Source: DASSKO01 sp035690425
GTDB lineage: Bacteria; Actinomycetota; Actinomycetes; Propionibacteriales; Nocardioidaceae
DNA: 36,189 nucleotides
Assembly: GCA_035690425.1 (NCBI GenBank)
Contig: DASSKO010000123.1
Coordinates: 1 to 36,189 of the forward strand
Direction: 5' to 3'
Both the position numbers and the translations under genes were made by a program. Of the stretch, positions 1 through 8,445 are shown in pieces. The notes under the pieces were generated by a model, which ran no database searches, was not told where the DNA came from, and was given only the letters and a program-made list of their open reading frames with translations. Within the stretch, counting starts at the first letter, position 1; every line of letters begins with the position of its first letter.

Positions 1-1029
1 GTCGACGGGTTGACCCTCGACGTGGCGGAAGGCGAGTTCCTGATCTTCGTCGGGCCGTCCGGATGCGGCAAGACGACTGCGCTGCGGATGGTCGCGGGCC
101 TCGAAGAGGTGACAAGCGGCGAGATCCGCATCGGCGATCGCGTTGTCAACGATCTCGCGCCCACAGACCGCGACATCGCCATGGTCTTCCAGAACTACGC
201 GCTCTACCCACACATGACCGTTGGCGACAACATCGCGTTCCCGCTACGGCAACGCAAGATGCCGAAGTCCGAGATCCGCACGCGCGTTGACGAGGTTGCG
301 CGGCTCCTTGGAATCGAAGAGCTGCTCGCGCGGCGGCCGCGGGCGCTTTCAGGCGGACAGCGCCAGCGCGTCGCGATTGGCCGCGCCCTGGTGCGCCGCC
401 CGCAGGCGTTTCTCATGGACGAGCCGCTGTCGAACCTCGACGCAAAGCTCCGGGTGTCCACCCGCACCCAGATCGCGGCGCTGCAGCAACGGCTGGGCAT
501 CACCACGGTCTACGTCACCCACGACCAGGTCGAAGCCATGACGATGGGCGACCGCGTGTGCGTGCTCAAGGACGGCGTGCTGCAGCAGGTCGACACCCCG
601 CTCGCCCTCTACGACCGGCCGGTGAACCTGTTCGTCGCCAGCTTCATCGGATCGCCGGCGATGAACATCATCGACGCGACTCCGTCCGAGGGCGGCGCCA
701 ACATCGGCACCTACGTCGTACCCGTCGACCGCACCGCCACCGCCAAGCTGGGTGCGCACGGGCAGCTCAAGGTCGGCGTACGCCCGGAGAACTGGCGCAT
801 CGCCGGCGAGGGCGAGGACGGCCTCGACGTCGAGGTCGTACTGGTCGAGGAGCTCGGCGCCGACGCCTACCTCTACGGCGCGGTCAAGGGCACCACCTCG
901 GTCGACGAGGTCGTGGCCCGCATCGACGCCCGTCGGCCGCCCGCCAAGGGCAGCACCGTCCGGCTCGCGACCGACGCCGAGAAGGTGCACGTCTTCGACG
1001 CCGAGTCCGGCGAGCGGCTCAGCGACTGA
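1..1029 (+). CDS. ABC transporter ATP-binding protein, MalK/UgpC/MsmX type (5' end cut off)
   Basis: ATPase subunit of a probable carbohydrate importer, acting on the cytoplasmic face with two permeases and a binding protein not seen here. The frame is open from base 1 (VDGLTLDV...), and family members begin roughly 20 residues earlier, so the gene starts outside the window; the TTG at 10 is not a credible start. Counting from base 1: Walker A GPSGCGKT at 18-25, Q-loop near 64, signature LSGGQRQ at 116-122, Walker B FLMDEP at 137-142 and switch His174 in VYVTHDQ. The remaining ~100 residues form the TOBE/MalK-like regulatory domain (VGVRPENW). It ends 6 bases from the convergent IclR gene. 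The subfamily follows from the long C-terminal domain; the sugar cannot be told. Confidence 0.93.
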   Translation, partial: VDGLTLDVAEGEFLIFVGPSGCGKTTALRMVAGLEEVTSGEIRIGDRVVNDLAPTDRDIAMVFQNYALYPHMTVGDNIAFPLRQRKMPKSEIRTRVDEVARLLGIEELLARRPRALSGGQRQRVAIGRALVRRPQAFLMDEPLSNLDAKLRVSTRTQIAALQQRLGITTVYVTHDQVEAMTMGDRVCVLKDGVLQQVDTPLALYDRPVNLFVASFIGSPAMNIIDATPSEGGANIGTYVVPVDRTATAKLGAHGQLKVGVRPENWRIAGEGEDGLDVEVVLVEELGADAYLYGAVKGTTSVDEVVARIDARRPPAKGSTVRLATDAEKVHVFDAESGERLSD

Positions 1030-1035
1030 CCACCA

Positions 1036-1689
1036 TCAGCCGAAGGTGTCGGCGACGTCCCGCGCGGCCGCGGCGACGCGGGGACCGACCACGGGGGCGT
1101 CCAGCGCGTGCAGTCCCACGACGCCGACCGACGCCTCGATGATGCCTCCGGCCAGCACGGGTGCCGCCACGCCGAAGGCGCCGGCCTGCAGCTCGCCCTG
1201 CGTGGCGACGAAGTCGGCGCGGCCGCTGTGGTCACCCGCCGCGATGGCGCGACCGAGCAGGATCGCCTTGCCGGCGGCACCCCGGTCGAGCGGATGCCGC
1301 GCCCCGACCCGGTAGGCGACGTGGTAGTCGGTCCACGACGGCTCGACGACTGCCACGGCGAGCGCCTCCCCCGCCTCCGCGACGGTCAAGTGCGCCGTCG
1401 CTCCCACGTGCTCTGCCAGAGCCCGCAGGGTGGGCACGGCACGGTCTCGAAGCATCGGCTGCACCCCGCGCGCGATCGAGAGCGCGGCCATGCCGATGTG
1501 CACCCGGCCGGAGGCGTCGCGGCGAGCCACGTTGTGCTGCTCCAGCGTGGTCACCAGCCGGTAGATCACCGTGCGATTGACGCTGACCGCGGAAGCCAGC
1601 TCGGTGATCGAGAGCCCCTGCGGATGCTCGGCCAGCAGCTCGAGCACGCGCAGACCTCGGTCGAGGGTCTGGGACGTCTCTGCGGGCAC
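1036..1689 (-). CDS. IclR-family transcriptional regulator
   Basis: A 217-residue regulator. The N-terminal winged helix-turn-helix is at about residues 10-60 (LDRGLRVLELLAEHPQGLS, then ITELASAVSVNRTVIYRLV), followed by the IclR effector-binding domain (HIGMAALSIARG, PTLRALAEHVGATAHL, YRVGARHPLDRGAAGKAIL). IclR proteins usually control nearby catabolic or transport genes in response to a small metabolite; the convergent ABC ATPase and the divergent phosphatase are candidate targets, but nothing here proves either. The GTG start at 1689 sits 6 bases after a TAGGCT -10 box, so the mRNA is probably leaderless. It is slightly shorter than the usual 240-270 residues, mainly at the C-terminus. Confidence 0.9.
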   Translation of the reverse strand: MPAETSQTLDRGLRVLELLAEHPQGLSITELASAVSVNRTVIYRLVTTLEQHNVARRDASGRVHIGMAALSIARGVQPMLRDRAVPTLRALAEHVGATAHLTVAEAGEALAVAVVEPSWTDYHVAYRVGARHPLDRGAAGKAILLGRAIAAGDHSGRADFVATQGELQAGAFGVAAPVLAGGIIEASVGVVGLHALDAPVVGPRVAAAARDVADTFG

Positions 1690-1695
1690 CGCACC

Positions 1696-1701
1696 AGCCT
1701 A
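1696..1701 (-). promoter_or_regulatory. -10 box of a leaderless IclR transcript
   Basis: TAGGCT on the minus strand ends 6 bases before the GTG start of the IclR gene. Actinobacterial -10 boxes (TANNNT) at this distance put the transcription start on or next to the start codon. No clear -35 is visible. Confidence 0.45.
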
Positions 1702-1717
1702 GCCACCTCGGCCCATC

Positions 1718-1723
1718 TATCAT
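1718..1723 (+). promoter_or_regulatory. -10 box for the phosphatase gene
   Basis: TATCAT lies 9 bases before the ATG at 1733 and no Shine-Dalgarno sequence is present, so the transcript is probably leaderless or nearly so. The box shares the 43-base gap with the divergent IclR promoter, so IclR binding could affect both. Confidence 0.4.
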
Positions 1724-1732
1724 GCACAGGCG

Positions 1733-2605
1733 ATGTCTGACTACACCGAGTTCCAGTCTGCAACCCAGCCCGCCACCGACTCCGACCCCACCACCGACTC
1801 CGCGGCCTCCGCCGCTTCCGGTACCGGGCGCTGGGTGACCCTCGACGGGGCCGTCAACGCCCGTGACCTCGGCGGCCTCCCGCTGCCCCGCGGCGGCGCC
1901 ACCCGGCAGCGGCGGCTGCTGCGCTCGGACAACCTGCAGGACCTCAGCCCCGACGACGTACGCCGGCTCCGCGACACGATCGGCGTGAGCGACATCCTCG
2001 ACCTGCGCACCACCACCGAGCGCACCCTCGAGGGTGAGGCTCCGCTCGACGGCGAGCCCGGTGTCACCGTGCACCACCTGTCGCTGCTGCCCCGCACCGG
2101 CGACGAGGTGCGCGAGGTGGACGGCGACGTGCTGTTGCCGTGGCAGCAGGACACTGCGGCCGAGGAGGTGCCGGTCGAGGAGTCGCAGGCACGCTCGGTC
2201 TACACCCGCTATCTGCTGGACCGGCCCGAGTCGGTCGTGGCCGCCCTGTCCACCATCGCCCACGCGGAGGGCGCCGTCGTGGTGCACTGTGCCGCCGGCA
2301 AGGACCGTACCGGTGTGATCGTGGCGCTGGCGCTGGACCTGGCCGGCGTCGCGCGGTCGACGATCCTGGCGGACTATCTGCTCAGCGGGCAGCGGATCGA
2401 CGCGATCATCGACCGACTGTCGAGCACCTCGACGTACGCCGCGAACCTGCGCGGACGCCATCGAGACTCCCACCTGCCCAAGGCCACCGCCATCACCGAC
2501 GTGTTCGCGCTGGTCGACGGGGCCGGCGGCACCGAGGGTTGGCTCATCCAGCACGGCTGGCGGGACGCCGACACCGAGGCCCTCCGGAGGCGGCTCACCC
2601 GCTGA
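1733..2605 (+). CDS. Tyrosine-protein phosphatase, Y_phosphatase3 type
   Basis: A 290-residue cytoplasmic protein of the bacterial tyrosine (or phosphoinositide) phosphatase family related to MptpB. The catalytic CX5R loop HCAAGKDRTG spans residues 185-194, with nucleophile Cys186 and Arg192. The family's N-terminal block is present (LDGAVNARDLGGLPL, RLLRSDNLQDLS, DILDLRT). A Thr/Ala/Ser-rich stretch of about 30 residues precedes the domain and is probably disordered. The ATG at 1733 fits the domain start and the -10 box before it. It is divergent from the IclR gene, and its substrate cannot be inferred. MptpB is a secreted virulence phosphatase, but this protein shows no signal peptide and the comparison covers family only. 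Confidence 0.9.
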   Translation: MSDYTEFQSATQPATDSDPTTDSAASAASGTGRWVTLDGAVNARDLGGLPLPRGGATRQRRLLRSDNLQDLSPDDVRRLRDTIGVSDILDLRTTTERTLEGEAPLDGEPGVTVHHLSLLPRTGDEVREVDGDVLLPWQQDTAAEEVPVEESQARSVYTRYLLDRPESVVAALSTIAHAEGAVVVHCAAGKDRTGVIVALALDLAGVARSTILADYLLSGQRIDAIIDRLSSTSTYAANLRGRHRDSHLPKATAITDVFALVDGAGGTEGWLIQHGWRDADTEALRRRLTR

Positions 2606-2637
2606 CCCGCCCCCAACGCTGCTACCCGCGCGCCATC

Positions 2638-2673
2638 TCGCGCCCTCGCACCATTTCGCGCCCTCGCACCATT
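2638..2673. repeat. Two tandem copies of an 18-bp unit
   Basis: TCGCGCCCTCGCACCATT occurs twice back to back (2638-2655 and 2656-2673), with partial copies on both sides (CGCGCCAT before, TCGCGCC after). It lies in the 164-base gap between the phosphatase and helicase stops. The 18-bp period keeps frame, but no gene is supported here. It could be part of a dispersed intergenic repeat family. Confidence 0.7.
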
Positions 2674-2707
2674 TCGCGCCTCCGCGCGGCATATCGGCGA
2701 TGCCCGT

Positions 2708-2727
2708 ACCGTCGACCGGCTGACGGT
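2708..2727. terminator. Weak hairpin between convergent genes
   Basis: ACCGTC and GACGGT form a 6-bp inverted repeat with an 8-base loop, between the convergent phosphatase and helicase genes. There is no T-run, so termination is a guess from position only. Confidence 0.22.
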
Positions 2728-2769
2728 GAGTGACGCGAGGGGTTGCTTCGGCCCCGCTCACAACGGTCG

Positions 2770-4557
2770 TCAGCGCTTGGGACGGGCGGCCCAGTCGCGG
2801 ATCTGGTCGATGCGTGCGCCGAGCTGCTCCGCGTTCGCCTGCGCGGCGGCCGGCCCCCCGCACTGCCGGCGCAGCGCTGCATGGGTGACGCCGTGCGGCT
2901 GCCCGGTGCGGTGGTTCCACGCCGCGACCAGGCCGTTGAGCTCACGCCGCAATGTCGCCAGCCGCTCGTGCGTGCTGAAGTCCCGACCGAACTCTCGGCT
3001 GGGCTCCCCCTCGCCCTTGGTATCGCTACCGCCAGTCTGGCCCCGCCGCACGCGCGCTGACTGCCGCTGCCGAAGGAGGGTCCGCACCTGGTCGGGCTCG
3101 AGCAGGCCGGGGATGCCGAGGTAGTCCATCTCCTCGTCACTGCCGACGACCGTGCCACCCTCGGCCCCGTACTCGCCACCGTCGTAGAGCACCCGGTCGA
3201 ACGTCGCCTGCGAGCCGAGGGCCTCGAAGCCTGCGCCGTCCGGCGTGGTCTGCTCGGCCTGCGCCTGCGCGAGCAGGTCGTCCTCGGCGGCGAAGACGTC
3301 CTCGTCGTCGCTGACGGGACGCCCGAGCACATGATCGCGCTCGGTCTCCATCTCACCGGCGAACGCCAGCAGGGCCGTGACACTGGGCAGGAACACCGAC
3401 GCGGTCTCACCGCGCCGCCGCGCACGCAGGAAGCGGCCCACCGCCTGCGCGAAGAACAGCGGCGTCGCAGTCGTGGTCGCATAGACGCCGACGGCCAGCC
3501 GCGGCACGTCGACACCCTCGCTGACCATCCGCACCGCGACCATCCAGCGGGCGTCGGAGTCGGCGAAGCCGGCGATCTTCTTGCTCGCGCCCCGCTCGTC
3601 CGACAGCACCACCGTGGGACGCTCCCCGCAGATGGCGGTGAGCAGCTTGGCGTAGGCACGCGCCGAGTCCTGGTCGGTCGCGATCACCATCGCCCCCGCG
3701 TCGGGCACGTGCCGGCGCACCTCCGAGAGCCGCCTGTCGGCGGCCGCCAGCACCGACGGCACCCACTCGCCGTCGGGCGCGAGAGCCGTACGCAGCGCCT
3801 GCGCGGTCATGTCCTTGGTCAGCGGCTCGCCGAGCCGCGCGGCCATCTCGTCGCCGGCCCGGGTGCGCCAGCGCATCTCCCCCGAGTACGCCATGAAGAG
3901 CACCGGGCGCACCACGTTGTCGGCCAGTGCCTGTGCATAGCCGTAGGTGTAGTCGGCGGCGCTGCGCGGCACACCGTCGTCACCCGGGGCGTAGGTGACG
4001 AACGGAATCGGGTTGGCGTCGGACCGGAACGGCGTACCCGTCAGCGCAAGCCGACGCGTCGCGGGTTCGAAGGCCTCCTGGACCGCCTCCCCCCAGGACA
4101 GGGCGTCTCCGGCGTGGTGGATCTCGTCCAGGATCACCAACGTCTTGGACCGCTCGGTGCGCACGCGGTACGCCAGCGGGTTGGCCGCCACCCCCGCGTA
4201 GGTCAGGGCGAAGCCGACGTAGTCGCTGCTCGTGCGACCCCTCTTGCCCGTGTAGCTGGGATCGATGGGCATCCCCGCCCGGCTCGCCGCCTGTGCCCAC
4301 TGAGTCTTCAGGTGCTCGGTCGGTGCCACCACGATGATCCGGTCGATGACCCGACGCTCCCGCAGCTCCGCAGCCACCCGCAGCGCCAGCGTGGTCTTCC
4401 CGGCACCCGGCGTGGCGACCGCCAGGTAGTCGCGCGCGGAGCGCGCCAGGTAGTCCTCGAGCGCCTCCTGCTGCCAGGCCCGGAGCTTGGTCGCGGTGCC
4501 CCATGCGGCGCGGTCCGGGTACGCCGGTGGGAGGTGGCCGGTTGCAGCGTGCGACAC
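2770..4557 (-). CDS. DEAD/DEAH-box (superfamily 2) helicase
   Basis: A 595-residue SF2 helicase of a type common in actinobacteria. Walker A ATPGAGKT is at 48-55, the DEIH box at 144-147, motif III LTGTP follows, and the C-terminal RecA lobe has MVSEGVDVPRL and the motif VI region QAVGRFLRARR. The last ~150 residues carry no motif I recognise. The layout resembles restriction-type or UvrB-like DNA helicases more than RNA DEAD-box proteins; the substrate is unknown. Start: the GTG at 4557 has AGAAGGG 5 bases upstream and gives MSHAATGHLPP. The frame stays open far upstream, but that extension would run through the promoter and signal peptide of the divergent protease gene and has implausible composition. 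Confidence 0.88.
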   Translation of the reverse strand: MSHAATGHLPPAYPDRAAWGTATKLRAWQQEALEDYLARSARDYLAVATPGAGKTTLALRVAAELRERRVIDRIIVVAPTEHLKTQWAQAASRAGMPIDPSYTGKRGRTSSDYVGFALTYAGVAANPLAYRVRTERSKTLVILDEIHHAGDALSWGEAVQEAFEPATRRLALTGTPFRSDANPIPFVTYAPGDDGVPRSAADYTYGYAQALADNVVRPVLFMAYSGEMRWRTRAGDEMAARLGEPLTKDMTAQALRTALAPDGEWVPSVLAAADRRLSEVRRHVPDAGAMVIATDQDSARAYAKLLTAICGERPTVVLSDERGASKKIAGFADSDARWMVAVRMVSEGVDVPRLAVGVYATTTATPLFFAQAVGRFLRARRRGETASVFLPSVTALLAFAGEMETERDHVLGRPVSDDEDVFAAEDDLLAQAQAEQTTPDGAGFEALGSQATFDRVLYDGGEYGAEGGTVVGSDEEMDYLGIPGLLEPDQVRTLLRQRQSARVRRGQTGGSDTKGEGEPSREFGRDFSTHERLATLRRELNGLVAAWNHRTGQPHGVTHAALRRQCGGPAAAQANAEQLGARIDQIRDWAARPKR

Positions 4558-4637
4558 AGGTGCCCTTCTGGGAGCGGGGGCGATCAAGCCGGACAGCCTA
4601 GCGGTCGAGGGTGGCGCGTCCGGCCATCGGCACACCG

Positions 4638-4667
4638 TTGCACCGCTGGTGAACAATCCCCTACTTT
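4638..4667 (+). promoter_or_regulatory. Probable promoter of the M6 protease gene
   Basis: TTGCAC (4638-4643) and TACTTT (4662-4667) are separated by 18 bases, about 29 bases before the ATG. This stretch is AT-richer than its surroundings. Fit to a housekeeping sigma promoter is fair. Confidence 0.4.
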
Positions 4668-4695
4668 GTGTCAATCCTACCGAGGGGAACACGCC

Positions 4696-6750
4696 ATGCG
4701 CCTCACCAGTCACCGCCGCCGCTGGCCGGTGCTGATCGGTGCGGGTGTCTGCGTCGCTATGACCGCGACCGTCACCGCGCCGGCAACCGCCCAACCGGGC
4801 CCACCGGAACTGTCCGACATCATCGAGCCGATCGACCCGCAGCAGTGGGAGAACCCGGACCACATGACCTGGTCCGACTACAGCCCGGTGCCAGGGGTCG
4901 ACTGGTCGGACCCCAGCCGTGAGGGCTCGGTGCGCAACTTCGACATCGCGCTGGTGGTCGGCGACTTCCCCAACCAGCCCTTCCTGATCACCCAGCCGCA
5001 GGGCTCGCATCCCTTCGGCAACCCGCAGGCAGGGGCCACCAACCTCGACCGCGCCGACGTCCCGGAGTTCTACGAGGACCTGCTCAACACCCCCGGCGAG
5101 CTCAACCACGGGCACACCATGCACGAGTACTGGATGGAGGACTCCGCCGGCCGCTACGGTGTCGACCTGACGGCCTACGGCGCCTACCGGCTGCCCGGAA
5201 AGCTGCACGAGTACGGCCTGGCCGGCACCGGCCAGTACGGCAACGGGTGCCCGACCGGCGACAGCTGTGACAAGTCCATCCGCAACGACCTCGGTGGCGC
5301 CTGGCGCGCCGACGTCGGCGATGCCGAGGCCGACTCCTACGACCTGGTCTTCTACCTGACCGCGGGTCACGACGAGTCCAGCACCTGGCAGGAGTTCGGC
5401 GAGATGATGTTCGCCTCCCCGGAGGACGTGCCGGACGAGTTCGGCCCGCCGGACGACTCGCTGCCGAACGCGGTCTCCACCCGCTACATCGACTGGACGT
5501 CCTGGCTGGCCGGCAGCAACCACTGGCCCAACGCGGGCGGAGGCAGCTCGACCCAGGCGGAGAGCTCCGGCGCGGGCACCTACGCGCACGAGCTGAGCCA
5601 CCTGCTCGGCATCGGCGACAACTACAACAACCCCTACGGCACCCCGGTCTCACGCAGCTACTCCGGCATCTGGGAGATGCTCTCCCGCGGCAGCTTCAAC
5701 GGTCCTGGCGGCCCGCACCGTCGCTGGGTCGTCCCGGCGACCGAGGGCGGCACGATGGGCGCACACCACATGCTGCGCAACAAGATCGAGCTCGACATGG
5801 TCGAGGAGGACCAGGTGCTGCGGCTGACCCGGGGCGGCCTGGCGGAGTCCGGTGTCGTCTTCGCCGACGTGACCGCGCGCGAGGCGCCGATCGGCGAGGC
5901 CTTCGGCCGAGACGGCCTCTCCGGCATCAACGTCGCGATGGAGAGTGGCGACCTCAGCCCCGAGTGCACGCTCGAGGAGGACTGGCGCTGCGACCGGGGC
6001 GGCTACGACAACTACACCGTCGAGGTGGTCGACCGGATGGGCTACGACTCCTTCACCCCCGATGACGGCGTGCTGCTGGCGAAGACCAAGAACCGCGACC
6101 GGGCCCCGTTCATCTGGGTGATCGACGCCAACCCGCAGGACATCGACATGGTCGACTTCGTGCGGCCGGACGGCACCAAGGCCATGGTCTCCCTCGGTGA
6201 CTACCGGCAGTTGTCGGACGCGCTGTTCAAGGCCGGCACGAAGTCCGGCAGCGAGTACGAGTACGTCGACGAGGCCAACCGGCTGCAGATGTATGTGCTC
6301 GACCGTCGGCGCGACGACGCCGGCGTGCTGCACTACTCGGTGGCGATCCGCTCCCTCGACGGGTCCGGCCCGCATACCCGCGGCGTCGACTCTGCCGACG
6401 GCGAGCCGCAGGGTGTGCGTCCCGGGTTCGCGGTGAGCTGCAGCTTCCCGGTGACCAACACGGGGAAGGCGGCCGACGTCTCGGGCAGCCAGCCCGACGA
6501 GGTGCAGTCGATGGTCGACGCTGACGTCTACCGGTTGTCGGCTGAGGCGACCAACGGCTGGCAGACCTGGCTCCCCCGCAGGGTGGTCGGCATCGACAAC
6601 GGCGACACCCGGGAGGTCGAGGTCTTCGCGATGCGCCAGCGCGGCGAGCGCGTGCGGTCCGAGATCAGCCTCGAGGTCACGTCGGAGAGCGACCCGCAGG
6701 TGAGTGAGACCGTGACCTGCGACGTCCGGCCCGGAGACACCCGGCCCTGA
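4696..6750 (+). CDS. Secreted M6-family (immune inhibitor A-like) metalloprotease
   Basis: A 684-residue exported zinc protease. The N-terminus is a classic signal peptide: RLTSHRRRWP, a hydrophobic core, and a probable cleavage site after ATA before QPGPPEL (about residue 31). The zinc motif HELSH is at 298-302 and is followed by LLGIGDNYNNP, matching the M6 pattern HExxHxxGxxD. A downstream segment with WEMLSRGSFNGPGG resembles the M6 block around the Met-turn. No LPXTG or transmembrane anchor is seen, so it is probably released. The ATG at 4696 has a CGAGGGG ribosome site 8 bases upstream. An M6 enzyme of this sort degrades extracellular proteins. The MFS gene is convergent and shares its terminator. 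Confidence 0.88.
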   Translation: MRLTSHRRRWPVLIGAGVCVAMTATVTAPATAQPGPPELSDIIEPIDPQQWENPDHMTWSDYSPVPGVDWSDPSREGSVRNFDIALVVGDFPNQPFLITQPQGSHPFGNPQAGATNLDRADVPEFYEDLLNTPGELNHGHTMHEYWMEDSAGRYGVDLTAYGAYRLPGKLHEYGLAGTGQYGNGCPTGDSCDKSIRNDLGGAWRADVGDAEADSYDLVFYLTAGHDESSTWQEFGEMMFASPEDVPDEFGPPDDSLPNAVSTRYIDWTSWLAGSNHWPNAGGGSSTQAESSGAGTYAHELSHLLGIGDNYNNPYGTPVSRSYSGIWEMLSRGSFNGPGGPHRRWVVPATEGGTMGAHHMLRNKIELDMVEEDQVLRLTRGGLAESGVVFADVTAREAPIGEAFGRDGLSGINVAMESGDLSPECTLEEDWRCDRGGYDNYTVEVVDRMGYDSFTPDDGVLLAKTKNRDRAPFIWVIDANPQDIDMVDFVRPDGTKAMVSLGDYRQLSDALFKAGTKSGSEYEYVDEANRLQMYVLDRRRDDAGVLHYSVAIRSLDGSGPHTRGVDSADGEPQGVRPGFAVSCSFPVTNTGKAADVSGSQPDEVQSMVDADVYRLSAEATNGWQTWLPRRVVGIDNGDTREVEVFAMRQRGERVRSEISLEVTSESDPQVSETVTCDVRPGDTRP

Positions 6751-6758
6751 CGGCCCAC

Positions 6759-6802
6759 CTGTCAGGCGCTCGTGGCGGGAGCTCCGCGCGAGCGCCTGAC
6801 AG
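6759..6802. terminator. Bidirectional terminator, perfect 14-bp inverted repeat
   Basis: CTGTCAGGCGCTCG (6759-6772) pairs perfectly with CGAGCGCCTGACAG (6789-6802) across a 16-base loop. It lies between the convergent M6 protease and MFS genes. The last ~14 codons and the stop of the MFS gene are inside the hairpin. There is no long T-run, as is usual in actinobacteria. Confidence 0.7.
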
Positions 6803-8105
6803 GGTCCGCGACCCGGGTCGCCACCCACACCGCGCCGATGCCGGCGAGCGTCATCATCGCGAAGATCGCTCCGAAGGTGACCACGCCGGGGTGCTGCAGC
6901 CGCAGCACCGCATAGAGCACGCCCGCCGCACCGATCATCACGATGCTGCCCAGCGCATCAGCCATCTGGATCGCCGCGGAGTTCGCGCCCTGGTCGGCCA
7001 CCGGGGAGAGCTCGAAGAGCAACACCGAAAGGCAGGACATCGTCAGCCCCATGCCGGCGCCGCCGATGGCCCACCCGCCGGCGGCGGCCCACACCGGCAC
7101 CGCGAACCCGTCGACGGCGACCGCGGCGGTGCCGGAGGCCGCGATCCCGACCGTGGCCAGGCTCGCACCGACCACCACCAGGCGCTGCCGGGGCAGGCGC
7201 ATCGACGGCCGGCCCTGCCACCAGGAACCACCCGCCCAGCCCAGTGCGGCACCGGTCAACGTCAGGCCGCCCAGCGTGGCCGACAGCCCGCGGTGCTCCA
7301 CCACCATCAGCGGCAGGTACGACTCGGCTCCGAAGAAGGCACCCGCGACCGCGCCCCGCAGGGCGATCACCGCCGGCAACCCTCGACGTACTCGCATCGT
7401 GCCCGCCGGCAGCAGCCGCCGCAGCCCGGGCGCCACGAGCACGATGCCCAGCACACCGGCGACCACGGCGACCCACAGGTCACCGCGCTCGGCACGCTGG
7501 CCGGCGTACTGCAGCAGCGCTGCCCCCACGGCGACAGCGAGCGCGAGCCGGGCCCGGCCCCGGCGGGGCACCCCCTCGGGCTGTGCCAGCGCACGCAGCG
7601 CCGGCCTGGTCAGCAGCACCGGCGCGACCACGAACGGCACCAGCCCGAGGAACACCCACCGCCACGACCACTGCTGGGTCACGACCCCGGCGACGAGCGG
7701 CCCGACGATCGACGGGAGCACCCAGGACGCGGCCATGAACGAGAAGATCCGCGGTCGCACCGCCTCGTCGTACGTGCGAGCGACCAGCACGTAGAGCGCG
7801 ACGATGACGGTGCCGCCACCGAGCCCCTGGATCATCCGGCCGGCGATGAACGGCCACATCGAGGGCGCCAGACCGGCGACCACCAGGCCGGCCATGAAGG
7901 TCACGACGCCGGCGAAGAACGGCCATGCCGGACCGGTGCGGTCGCACATCTCCCCGGCCACCGCGGTCGCGAACAGGCTTGCGATCAGGAAGCCGGTGAA
8001 GGACCAGGCGTAGAGACCGAGTCCGTCGAGCTCGCGCGCTGCCACCGGCATCGCGGTGGCCACGGCCATCGCCTCGAAGGCGATCAGCAGGACCAGCGAC
8101 ACCAC
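6762..8105 (-). CDS. MFS transporter, DHA2-like drug exporter type
   Basis: Integral membrane protein of 447 residues from the GTG at 8105, with about 12-14 hydrophobic segments. MFS features: GEMCDRTG loop after the second helix, GRMIQGLGGGTVIVALYVL in helix 4, and an antiporter-type motif C region (PSIVGPLVAGVVTQ, WSWRWVF). These fit proton-coupled efflux; the substrate is unknown. The GTG puts helix 1 at residue 2, which is unusually short. The frame is open upstream to 8177, and a CTG at 8159 with GAGGGCGG before it would add 18 residues (LTSLSAPTTGATTRVTVG) and overlap the DUF3039 stop as CTGA, so the true start may be that non-standard codon. Confidence 0.88.
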   Translation of the reverse strand: MVSLVLLIAFEAMAVATAMPVAARELDGLGLYAWSFTGFLIASLFATAVAGEMCDRTGPAWPFFAGVVTFMAGLVVAGLAPSMWPFIAGRMIQGLGGGTVIVALYVLVARTYDEAVRPRIFSFMAASWVLPSIVGPLVAGVVTQQWSWRWVFLGLVPFVVAPVLLTRPALRALAQPEGVPRRGRARLALAVAVGAALLQYAGQRAERGDLWVAVVAGVLGIVLVAPGLRRLLPAGTMRVRRGLPAVIALRGAVAGAFFGAESYLPLMVVEHRGLSATLGGLTLTGAALGWAGGSWWQGRPSMRLPRQRLVVVGASLATVGIAASGTAAVAVDGFAVPVWAAAGGWAIGGAGMGLTMSCLSVLLFELSPVADQGANSAAIQMADALGSIVMIGAAGVLYAVLRLQHPGVVTFGAIFAMMTLAGIGAVWVATRVADPVRRSRGAPATSA

Positions 8106-8155
8106 CCCGACCGTGACGCGCGTGGTGGCGCCGGTGGTCGGTGCGGAGAGCGAGG

Positions 8156-8422
8156 TCAGTCGTCGCCGCCCTCGTCGTCACCCTTCTTGAGCGACTCCCA
8201 GCGCTCCTTGCAGGCAGGGCAGGTGGGGTAACGCTCCGGGTCGCGGCTGGGCACCCACACCTTGCCGCAGAGCGCGATGACCGGCGTGCCCTCGACCATC
8301 GCCGCCATCAGCTTGTCCTTGGGCACATAGTGCGAGAAGCGCTCGTGGTCACCGTCGTCGAGGGTCGGCTTGGTGCGGACGTCCTCGACAGTCTCGGGTC
8401 CGGGGCTCAGCTGGGTGCTCAC
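8156..8422 (-). CDS. DUF3039 family protein
   Basis: An 88-residue acidic cytoplasmic protein of unknown function, widespread in actinobacteria. It has the DUF3039 signature: HYVPKDKLMAAMVEGTPVIA, then ALCGKVWVPSRDPERYPTC and CPACKERW. The Cys residues (one in LCGK, two in CPAC) suggest a small zinc site. The C-terminus is Asp/Glu-rich (KKGDDEGGDD). The GTG at 8422 lies 6 bases after a TAGAAT -10 box, so it appears to have its own leaderless transcript although YqgE ends just 23 bases upstream. The MFS gene follows on the same strand. Confidence 0.88.
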   Translation of the reverse strand: MSTQLSPGPETVEDVRTKPTLDDGDHERFSHYVPKDKLMAAMVEGTPVIALCGKVWVPSRDPERYPTCPACKERWESLKKGDDEGGDD

Positions 8423-8428
8423 GGACCC

Positions 8429-8434
8429 ATTCTA
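8429..8434 (-). promoter_or_regulatory. -10 box of a leaderless DUF3039 transcript
   Basis: TAGAAT on the minus strand, the best -10 match in the window, ends 6 bases before the GTG start at 8422. No Shine-Dalgarno sequence is present. Confidence 0.5.
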
Positions 8435-8445
8435 GGCGGACCGCT

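Noticed and set aside
1232..2920. 562-codon minus-strand open frame over the phosphatase and IclR genes
   Set aside because: It is antisense to the phosphatase catalytic site and out of frame with the IclR gene; no motif of its own.
3331..4695. Long plus-strand open frame joined to the M6 protease
   Set aside because: It is antisense to helicase motifs; the signal peptide and ribosome site fix the protease start at 4696.
4558..5601. Extension of the minus-strand helicase frame upstream to 5601
   Set aside because: It is antisense to the conserved M6 protease and its signal peptide, has Gly/Val/Arg-rich shadow composition, and the GTG at 4557 has a proper ribosome site.
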